In this document: in pieces, positions 6,379 to 12,374 of the stretch
Layout: each line of letters starts with the position of its first letter
Numbering within the stretch: the stretch's first letter is position 1
NCBI GenBank assembly: GCA_947311745.1
Contig: CAMZLT010000227.1
Span: forward strand, 1-12,374
DNA length: 12,374 bases
DNA from: an uncultured Flavobacteriaceae bacterium
GTDB lineage: Bacteria > Bacteroidota > Bacteroidia > Flavobacteriales > Flavobacteriaceae
Reading direction: 5' to 3'
Notes under the pieces: model-generated
Told to the model about the DNA's origin: nothing
Databases searched by the model: none
Seen by the model: only the letters and a program-made list of their open reading frames with translations
Made by a program: the position numbers and the translations under genes

Positions 6379-8067
6379 TTAAATCCCTTTCGGAATAGAT
6401 TCAATTAAAGTTTTGGTGTAATTTGTTTTAGGATTAGCATAAATTTCATCTGCATCGGCAATTTCGACAATTTTTCCTGTTTGCATGACTATTAATTTAT
6501 CGGACATATATTTTACAACGGCTAAATCATGTGAAATAAAAATATATGTAAAATTAAAACTCGTTTTTAAATCATTTAAGAGGTTTAAGACTTGTGCTTG
6601 TACCGAAACATCTAATGCCGAAACCGATTCGTCGCATATAATTAATTTTGGTTGTAAGGCAATAGTTCTAGCAATACCTATTCGCTGTCTTTGACCCCCA
6701 GAAAATTCGTGTGGATACTTATAATAATCTTTTTTCTCTAAACCAACTTTTTTTAAAATTTCAAATACTTTTTCTTTTCGTTCGGTATTTGAATTGTATA
6801 AATTGTGTACTTGCATAGGTTCTAAAATTGCTTCACCAACTAACATTCTAGGATGCAAACTAGAAAACGGATCTTGAAAGATAATTTGTATGTCTTTTGC
6901 TAAATTTTTACGTTCTTTTTTACTTATTTTAGTAATGTCCTTTCCTTTATATAATACTGAGCCTTTATTAGCTTTTTCTAAACCCATTATGGTTCTACCA
7001 AGGGTTGTTTTTCCGCAACCAGATTCACCAACTAAACCCAAAGTTTCTCCAGGATATATACTAAATGAAACAGAATCTACAGCTTTTACAACATTTTTTT
7101 TAGTAGTAAAATAAGTAGCTAAATCACTAATTTTTAAAAGTGGTTTTTGTGCGTATATTTTTTTATGAATTTCGTTTCGCTCGTCAGGATAAATATAATT
7201 ATTTTTTATATTTTTTTTATTTAAAACGGAATGATTTTCCGATAAATAATCCGCTACTGTAGGCAAGACACGTAGTCGTACATCTAATCTAGGTTTAGCG
7301 TTTATCAATGCTTTAGTATATTTGTGTTTTGGATTTTTAAAAACGTTTTTAGCACTGCCTTTTTCAACAATATTACCTTTGTATAATACCAAAACATCAT
7401 CGGCAATTTCGGATATTAAAGCCAAATCGTGTGTAATGAATAAAACACTCATTTTGGTGTTTTGTTGTAGTTCTTTTAACAATAAAATAATTTCTTTTTG
7501 TACTGTTACATCTAAAGCAGTAGTTGGCTCATCGGCAATTAATATTTTTGGTTTACAAGCAATTGCCATAGCAATCATAACGCGTTGTTTTTGTCCTCCT
7601 GAAATTTGATGTGGATACTGGTTGTAAATTTCAGTAACTCTTGGTAATTTTACTTGGTTAAAAAGTTTTAATACTTCTTTTTTTGCTTCTTTTTTTGTAA
7701 GATTTGTATGTGTTAATAATATTTCAAGTACTTGATAACCACAAGTTAAACTAGGGTTTAAACTACTCATTGGTTCTTGAAAAATCATAGCAATTTCTTT
7801 ACCTCGAATTTGTTGAAATTCTTTATCGTTTAATTGCGATAATATAATGTTGTTAAATAGTATTTCACCATTAATTTTAACAGTATTTTGAGGTAATAAA
7901 CCCATTATTGTTAAAGAAGTAACGGATTTTCCACTACCAGATTCACCTACAATTCCTAAAATTTTATTTTCAAATAAATCAAACGAAATTTTATGAACCA
8001 CCTCGTTTAGTTGATTTTTTTTGGGAAAAGCAATGGATAAATTAGTTATTTTTAAAATAGGTTTCAT
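6379..8067 (-). CDS. Fused double ABC ATPase of the dipeptide/oligopeptide transporter class
   Basis: A 562-residue soluble protein with two complete ABC domains, like a DppD-DppF or YejF-type fusion. Domain 1 has Walker A GESGSGKS (41-48), Q-loop Gln97, signature SGGQKQR (156-162), Walker B ILIADE (175-180) and switch His213. Domain 2 has Walker A GESGCGKT (347-354), Q-loop Gln398, signature SGGQRQR (456-462), Walker B LIICDE (475-480) and His513. All catalytic residues are present in both. After each cassette comes the oligopeptide-family C-terminal region (for example NPKHKYTKALINAKPRLDVR, 245-264). It would power import of peptides, or possibly nickel or other solutes, with membrane permeases that are not in this window. 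First gene of the - strand pair with the MscS channel. A weak TAnnTTTG match on the - strand at 8072-8079 sits right before the start. Confidence 0.93.
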   Translation of the reverse strand: MKPILKITNLSIAFPKKNQLNEVVHKISFDLFENKILGIVGESGSGKSVTSLTIMGLLPQNTVKINGEILFNNIILSQLNDKEFQQIRGKEIAMIFQEPMSSLNPSLTCGYQVLEILLTHTNLTKKEAKKEVLKLFNQVKLPRVTEIYNQYPHQISGGQKQRVMIAMAIACKPKILIADEPTTALDVTVQKEIILLLKELQQNTKMSVLFITHDLALISEIADDVLVLYKGNIVEKGSAKNVFKNPKHKYTKALINAKPRLDVRLRVLPTVADYLSENHSVLNKKNIKNNYIYPDERNEIHKKIYAQKPLLKISDLATYFTTKKNVVKAVDSVSFSIYPGETLGLVGESGCGKTTLGRTIMGLEKANKGSVLYKGKDITKISKKERKNLAKDIQIIFQDPFSSLHPRMLVGEAILEPMQVHNLYNSNTERKEKVFEILKKVGLEKKDYYKYPHEFSGGQRQRIGIARTIALQPKLIICDESVSALDVSVQAQVLNLLNDLKTSFNFTYIFISHDLAVVKYMSDKLIVMQTGKIVEIADADEIYANPKTNYTKTLIESIPKGI

Positions 8068-8277
8068 ATATCAAAAATACGAATTTTAATTCAAATTAGG
8101 TTTAACTTAAATTATAAGTATTTATAAATAGAGATACTACATATTTAAAATAAATTTATACGAATATAAATTTATTTTTTTTAAATGTATAATTTTCATT
8201 AAATTAGCATCTCCTCAAAAATAGAATGATTCCTTATCATTCAAAAATATATTTTATTAACTTTTTAATTTTTTTTT
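8068..8277. promoter_or_regulatory. Divergent intergenic region between ABC ATPase and M4 protease
   Basis: This is 210 nt of very AT-rich DNA with divergent genes on both sides. Toward the ATPase, CAAAAATA at 8072-8079 reads TATTTTTG on the - strand, a TAnnTTTG match that would give an almost leaderless transcript. Toward the protease, TAAATTAG at 8200-8207 is a 7/8 match to TAnnTTTG and would start transcription near 8214, giving a leader of about 64 nt that contains the hairpin at 8224-8242. Neither has a convincing -33 box. Confidence 0.35.
8224..8242 (+). promoter_or_regulatory. Perfect 7-bp stem-loop in the protease leader
   Basis: GAATGAT, a 5-nt loop TCCTT, and ATCATTC form a perfect hairpin ending 35 nt before the protease start codon. 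It is flanked by a direct repeat TCAAAAATA (8215-8223 and 8241-8249). There is no T-run right after it, so it is not a typical terminator; it may be an operator or an mRNA structure. Confidence 0.45.
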
Positions 8278-11200
8278 ATGAAACAAAAAAATTTATTGTA
8301 CGTATTTGTACTAGTAACTCTTTTTTCTTTTGCTCAAAAAGCAAAAAAGATTACTCAAAAAAACACACCAAAATTTGAAACTGAAATCCAAAATGTTTCA
8401 AAAGAGCAAAGTATTAACTACTTAAAACAGAAATTACATTTAAGTAGTGAGGAAAATTTCATTTCTGTTAAAACATTTACCGATAATCTTGGTTTTGAAC
8501 ATGTCAAATTACAACAAATTTTCAAGAACAAACCTGTTGTATTCGGAACATTTATTTTACACATTAAAGGTAATTCATTAAAATCGTATAATGGTAATTA
8601 TGTTACTGTTGGTGATTTAAATACAGAACCAATTTTAAGTAAAAATATTGCTTTTAATAAAGCTAAAAATTATGTAAAAGCAGCACATTATATGTGGGAA
8701 AATACAGAAGAATCTGCATTAATGAATTATCAAAAACCAGTAGGAGAATTGGTTATTTTACCTAATCTAAAACAAAGAGATAGTAAAAAACAAGACCAAC
8801 CAAAATTAGCGTATCGTTTTGATATTTATGCTACACAACCTGTTAGTAGAGCATATATTTATATCGATGCAAATACAGGCGAATTTTTGTATAAAGACAA
8901 TATAATAATGCATGCTTCTGTAACAGGAACTGCTAGCACAAGGTATAGTGGAACAAAATCTATAAAAACCGATAGTTTTAATGGTAGCTATCGTTTAAGA
9001 GATAACTCTAGAGGTAGTGGTATCGAAACCTACGATATGAATACAGGGACTAATTATAATAGTGCTGTAGATTTTACCGATAATGATAATAATTGGACAG
9101 CAGCAGAGTTTAATAATGCAGCTAAAGATAACGCAGCGTTAGATGCACATTATGGTGCACAAATGACTTATGATTATTGGCAAACGAAACATAATAGAAA
9201 TAGTTATGATGGTAATGGAGCAAAAATAAAATCTTATGTGCATTACGATGTTGCTTATGATAATGCATATTGGAATGGAAGTGTAATGACTTACGGTGAT
9301 GGTAGCGGTACATATTTTGACGCTTTAACTTCTTTAGATGTTGCAGCTCACGAAATTGGTCATGCTGTAATGAGTTATACTGCAAACCTTACTTATTCTT
9401 ATGAATCTGGAGCTTTAAATGAAGCTTTTTCGGATATTTGGGGTGCTTCTGTTGAATACTTTGCAGACCCAAATAAACAAACATGGTTAATTGGTGAAGA
9501 TATTGAAAAACGTGCTGGTCATGCTGCTTTACGTTCTATGAGTAATCCAAAGTCTGAAGGACAACCAGATACATATCAAGGTACAAATTGGGCAACAGGA
9601 TCTGCGGATAACGGTGGTGTACATACCAATAGTGGTGTTTTAAATTATTGGTATTACTTGCTATCTGTTGGAGGGTCTGGTACAAATGATAATGGTGATG
9701 CTTATTCTGTAACAGGAATTTCTATTGATAAAGCAGCTAAAATTGCTTATCGGATACAAAGTGTTTATTTAACAGCTAGTTCTAATTATGCAGATACTAG
9801 AACAGCAGGTATTCAAGCTGCCATAGATTTATATGGTTCTAGTTCTGCAGAAGAAATAGCTACAACAAATGCATTTTATGCTGTTGGCGTAGGTGCTGCT
9901 TATCAGACAGGTGGAGGAAATGCTTATTGTACATCAAAAGGAAATTCTGTTGCCGATGAATATATTCAAAAAGTACAATTAAATACCATTAATAACAGTT
10001 CTAATGGTGGAAACGGATATACCGATTTTACTTCTATAAACACTGATGTAACGGCTAATACGGCATATACTATTACTATAACTCCAAAATGGACAGGTAC
10101 GGTTTATAGTGAAGGATATGCTGTATGGATTGATTATAATGCAGATGGTGATTTTGCAGATACAGGTGAATTAGTTTGGAGTAAAGCAGCTTCTAAAACA
10201 ACTCCTGTAAGTGGTAACTTTACTATTTTAGCTAACGCAAATATTGGTACAACAAGAATGCGTGTTTCTATGAAATATAATGGTGTACCAACTGCATGTG
10301 AAACTTTTAGTTATGGTGAAGTAGAAGATTATACTATAAATATTCAGGCAAATACAGTAGATACACAAGCACCATCCTCTCCAACAAATTTAGTATATAC
10401 AAACGTAACCCAAACTACTGTTGATTTATCTTGGACTGCTTCTACCGACAATATTGGTGTAACAGGTTATGATATTTATAAAAATGGTGTTTTATTAGGA
10501 AGTGTAACAGGTACAAGTGCTCAAATAACAGGTTTAGTCGCTAGTACAACGTATTCTTTTTATGTAAAAGCAAAAGATGCGGCAGGAAACATTTCGTTAA
10601 ATAGTAATACTGTTTCAGTTACTACAACTGCAATCCCAAGTAGTAGTTGTACAACTCAAGTATCTAATTATCCATATAACGAAAGTTTTGAAAACACTTT
10701 AGGTTTATGGTCGCAAGATACTAATGATAATTTTAATTGGACAGTAAAATCAGGTAGTACACCTTCAAGTAATACAGGGCCTACTTCTGCTAATAATGGA
10801 ACATATTATGTTTATATGGAATCTTCTTCACCTAATTATTCAACAAAAAGAGCAATATTAAACTCGCCTTGTTTTGATTTTAGTACAGAATCTCAAGCAT
10901 CGTTAAGTTTTAAATATCATATGTATGGAGCTACAGCAATGGGTAATTTAAAATTAGAAGCAAGTACAAATAATGGCACAACTTGGACAACCATTTGGAG
11001 TAAATCTGGTAATCAAGGAAACGCTTGGTTAACGGCTAATGTAGATTTAGCAGCGTATTTAGGAGGAACTGTAAAATTCCGTTTTAACGGTGTAACAGGA
11101 ACTACTTGGCAAGGAGATATGGCTATTGATGCTTTTTCTATTTCTGGAGGAGGAAATTCAGGAGCTTGTACAACAACTACTTTAACCATTACATTTGATG

Positions 11201-11751
11201 ATTATCCTGCTGAATCTAGTTGGGATATAAAAGATAGTACTGGTACTGTTGTTTTTTCTGGCGGAACGTATGGTTCGCAAGCAAAACGATCAACAATTAC
11301 TATTCCTAATTGTATAGATACAGGTTGTTATACTTTTAATATGAAAGATTCATATGGAGATGGTATGTGTTGTAGTTATGGTAATGGTTCGTACTCTTTA
11401 ACCGATGATGCAACAGGAACTGTTTTAGCTTCAGGAGGTTCTTTTACCAATACCGATACTACTAATTTCTGTGTTGGAGGTGCTGCTATTTACGGAATTA
11501 TAAATCCAACCAATACCGAATTACAAGCAGAAGTAGTTATGTATCCAAATCCTACAAAAGCGATTTTAAACGTTTCTTTACGTGATACACGTATGAAAAC
11601 ATATCAAATACTAAATACTATTGGTCAAACTGTTTTAGAAGGTAATATCGCAGATAAATCAATTGATGTTTCATCATTAAAAAATGGTGTGTATCTAATT
11701 AAATTTACTAGTGATAAAAAACAACTAATAAATAGATTTGTAAAAAAATAA
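8278..11751 (+). CDS. Secreted M4-family (thermolysin-like) metalloprotease, multidomain, T9SS substrate
   Basis: A 1157-residue preproprotease. In order: signal peptide (1-20, ending FSFAQ); FTP/PepSY-type propeptide (about 30-210); M4 catalytic domain (about 215-545) with zinc site HEIGH (358-362) and third ligand Glu382, exactly the thermolysin spacing; catalytic Glu359, Tyr373, and Asp444/His449 in DNGGVHTNSG match thermolysin Tyr157, Asp226 and His231. Then come a GEVED domain (about 548-690) with acidic DYNADGDFADTGE and closing YGEVEDY, a fibronectin III domain (about 698-785), a MAM-like/jelly-roll domain (about 791-957), a Cys-rich domain (964-1066, with DSYGDGMCC), and a type A T9SS sorting domain (about 1085-1157: MYPNPTK, NGVYLIKF, terminal KK). 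It is probably exported by Sec, crosses the outer membrane by T9SS and degrades extracellular protein. All catalytic residues seem intact. The leader hairpin and a strong terminator frame it as a single-gene transcript. Confidence 0.96.
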   Translation: MKQKNLLYVFVLVTLFSFAQKAKKITQKNTPKFETEIQNVSKEQSINYLKQKLHLSSEENFISVKTFTDNLGFEHVKLQQIFKNKPVVFGTFILHIKGNSLKSYNGNYVTVGDLNTEPILSKNIAFNKAKNYVKAAHYMWENTEESALMNYQKPVGELVILPNLKQRDSKKQDQPKLAYRFDIYATQPVSRAYIYIDANTGEFLYKDNIIMHASVTGTASTRYSGTKSIKTDSFNGSYRLRDNSRGSGIETYDMNTGTNYNSAVDFTDNDNNWTAAEFNNAAKDNAALDAHYGAQMTYDYWQTKHNRNSYDGNGAKIKSYVHYDVAYDNAYWNGSVMTYGDGSGTYFDALTSLDVAAHEIGHAVMSYTANLTYSYESGALNEAFSDIWGASVEYFADPNKQTWLIGEDIEKRAGHAALRSMSNPKSEGQPDTYQGTNWATGSADNGGVHTNSGVLNYWYYLLSVGGSGTNDNGDAYSVTGISIDKAAKIAYRIQSVYLTASSNYADTRTAGIQAAIDLYGSSSAEEIATTNAFYAVGVGAAYQTGGGNAYCTSKGNSVADEYIQKVQLNTINNSSNGGNGYTDFTSINTDVTANTAYTITITPKWTGTVYSEGYAVWIDYNADGDFADTGELVWSKAASKTTPVSGNFTILANANIGTTRMRVSMKYNGVPTACETFSYGEVEDYTINIQANTVDTQAPSSPTNLVYTNVTQTTVDLSWTASTDNIGVTGYDIYKNGVLLGSVTGTSAQITGLVASTTYSFYVKAKDAAGNISLNSNTVSVTTTAIPSSSCTTQVSNYPYNESFENTLGLWSQDTNDNFNWTVKSGSTPSSNTGPTSANNGTYYVYMESSSPNYSTKRAILNSPCFDFSTESQASLSFKYHMYGATAMGNLKLEASTNNGTTWTTIWSKSGNQGNAWLTANVDLAAYLGGTVKFRFNGVTGTTWQGDMAIDAFSISGGGNSGACTTTTLTITFDDYPAESSWDIKDSTGTVVFSGGTYGSQAKRSTITIPNCIDTGCYTFNMKDSYGDGMCCSYGNGSYSLTDDATGTVLASGGSFTNTDTTNFCVGGAAIYGIINPTNTELQAEVVMYPNPTKAILNVSLRDTRMKTYQILNTIGQTVLEGNIADKSIDVSSLKNGVYLIKFTSDKKQLINRFVKK

Positions 11752-11771
11752 AAAATTCGATAGTGTAAATT

Positions 11772-11800
11772 AAAAGCCTAAGTATTTCACTTAGGCTTTT
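11772..11800. terminator. Strong, probably bidirectional intrinsic terminator
   Basis: AAAAGCCTAAGT, loop ATTTC, and ACTTAGGCTTTT form a perfect 12-bp stem followed by further T on the + strand. The A-run on the left supplies the T-run for the - strand. It sits 20 nt after the protease stop and 6 nt past the end of the convergent small lipoprotein gene, so it can end transcription from both sides. Confidence 0.93.
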
Positions 11801-11806
11801 TTAGTT

Positions 11807-12031
11807 TTATTTTACCATTAAATCCGCAAAGGTTTTAATTATATAATCTGAATTTATAATATAAATATCGTTATCTATATACTTGCAATTAGATAGGTTC
11901 ACAGTTAAATTATCATTTACTATTGGGTTTTCTATTGTTTCAATTATTTCAGGTATTGTACTTTTATTTTGAGTACAACTTGATAATATTGTACAAAAAA
12001 TGAGGAAGGTAAATATAGAAATTTGTTTCAT
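11807..12031 (-). CDS. Small orphan lipoprotein, function unknown
   Basis: A 74-residue product that I do not recognise. It has a clear lipoprotein signal peptide: Lys2, a hydrophobic core (FTFLIFCTIL), and lipobox LSSC with Cys19 as the predicted acylated residue. The mature part is only about 56 residues, rich in Ile, Asn, Asp and Thr (for example IPEIIETIENP at 26-36), with one further cysteine (Cys49) and no familiar motif. It converges on the M4 protease and shares the bidirectional terminator with it. It might be a remnant of a longer protein, but the signal peptide and the stop next to a terminator argue for a real short gene. No TAnnTTTG promoter element was found in the 80 nt upstream on its strand. 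Confidence 0.6.
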   Translation of the reverse strand: MKQISIFTFLIFCTILSSCTQNKSTIPEIIETIENPIVNDNLTVNLSNCKYIDNDIYIINSDYIIKTFADLMVK

Positions 12032-12114
12032 ATTTAATAGTTTTTGCTTATAGTTAAAGGTTTATATTCGTATTAAAATGATGTTATCGTGATATAAAAC
12101 TGTTGTAAAATTAA

Positions 12115-12168
12115 ATAACCCTTCTAAAAAATTAATATTTTAAAGTATTAATTCTTTAGAAGGGTTAT
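12115..12168 (-). terminator. 54-nt nearly perfect palindrome, probable terminator of the rhodanese-domain gene
   Basis: The outer arms ATAACCCTTCTAAA (12115-12128) and TTTAGAAGGGTTAT (12155-12168) are perfectly complementary over 14 bp. Pairing continues inward through one A/C mismatch and a G-T wobble almost to the centre. The structure lies 37 nt past the - strand stop at 12206, and the - strand transcript continues with TTAATTTTAC. It reads best as a terminator for the rhodanese-domain gene, separating it from the small lipoprotein. Confidence 0.65.
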
Positions 12169-12205
12169 AAGTTAGTTTTATTGTGTGTTTTAACTACTAT
12201 AAAAT

Positions 12206-12374
12206 CTATAGAAGTGTTGAAGGACAAACATACTCTGTTTTAGGTAAATTTGTTTCTTTTAAATCTTTAAAACCACCTCTAATATCGGTTACTTTTTCTA
12301 CACCATTTGCTTTAAATATAGAAGCTGCAATTAGTGATCTATACCCACTTGCACAGTGTAAAAAGTATTCTTTA
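12206..12374 (-). CDS. C-terminal end of a rhodanese-domain protein, probably an MBL-fold/rhodanese fusion (5' truncated by window)
   Basis: On the - strand the window edge opens into a frame of 55 residues ending at TAG (12206-12208). It begins KEYFLHCASGYRS, which holds the rhodanese active-site loop Cys-Ala-Ser-Gly-Tyr-Arg (CxxGxR) with the persulfide-forming cysteine. It is followed by the helix SLIAASIFKANG, the strand and turn VTDIRGGFKDL, and the tail YVCPSTLL. The CxxGxR loop, the DIRGGF motif and the ending are those I recall from flavobacterial proteins with an N-terminal metallo-beta-lactamase-fold (persulfide dioxygenase-like) domain and C-terminal rhodanese domains, acting in sulfide or persulfide metabolism. 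Only the rhodanese part is visible, so the fusion is an inference. A second cysteine lies six residues from the C-terminus. Confidence 0.8.
   Translation of the reverse strand, partial: KEYFLHCASGYRSLIAASIFKANGVEKVTDIRGGFKDLKETNLPKTEYVCPSTLL

Noticed and set aside
7322..7609. 95-codon + strand reading frame opposite the ABC ATPase
   Set aside because: It mirrors the first ABC cassette, whose Walker and signature motifs are intact on the - strand; there is no independent support.
9122..9385. 87-codon - strand reading frame opposite the protease
   Set aside because: It is antisense to the M4 catalytic domain, with His/Tyr/Asn-rich composition typical of a shadow frame and no motif.
12206..12374. 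Stand-alone short rhodanese gene
   Set aside because: Only 55 residues are visible and the frame runs off the window; the ending resembles larger MBL-fold/rhodanese fusions, so it is recorded as a partial gene.

Overview
The window reads as chromosomal DNA from a marine-type member of the Flavobacteriaceae (Bacteroidota). The evidence is: very AT-rich DNA, no Shine-Dalgarno motifs before starts, TAnnTTTG-type -7 promoter elements, a secreted protease ending in a type IX secretion (T9SS) sorting domain, and a run of genes (DUF4175-like protein, ybeY, mnmG, class I methyltransferase) that I recall as a familiar flavobacterial neighbourhood. No phage, transposon, CRISPR, tRNA or rRNA was seen.

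Left part (1-3954, all + strand): the 3' end of a large DUF4175-like gene, then ybeY (rRNA maturation endoribonuclease) 6 nt later, a 289-nt gene-free leader, mnmG (tRNA wobble-uridine modification) and a class I SAM methyltransferase. The most notable structure of the window is here: four copies of the palindrome TGTTTCACGTGAAACA, three perfect and one 15/16. This is the near-universal bacterial parS centromere, bound by ParB. Two sites lie before mnmG (831-846 directly after the ybeY stop; 1089-1104 at the predicted mnmG transcription start) and two after it (3018-3033 before the methyltransferase; 3120-3135 inside its coding sequence, read as Val-Ser-Arg-Glu-Thr). The region is therefore probably an origin-proximal chromosome-partition locus.

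Middle part (4155-8067): a lipoprotein with a pyridoxamine-5'-phosphate-oxidase-like split barrel (+), convergent with a two-gene - strand operon encoding a fused double-ATPase ABC protein of the peptide-transport class, followed 16 nt later by an MscS-family mechanosensitive channel with a signal peptide and a large N-terminal extracytoplasmic region.

Right part (8278-12374): a 1157-residue secreted M4 (thermolysin-like) metalloprotease with accessory GEVED, fibronectin III, MAM-like and Cys-rich domains and a T9SS C-terminal signal. It has a perfect hairpin in its leader and a strong, probably bidirectional terminator after it. On the - strand follow a small orphan lipoprotein, a 54-nt nearly perfect palindrome and the C-terminal end of a rhodanese-domain protein, probably an MBL-fold/rhodanese fusion.

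Functionally the left part joins RNA maturation and modification genes with chromosome-segregation sites. The right part is envelope and secretion biology: peptide release by a secreted protease, an ABC ATPase of the peptide-uptake type, and osmotic safety. The protease-to-uptake link is inference only.
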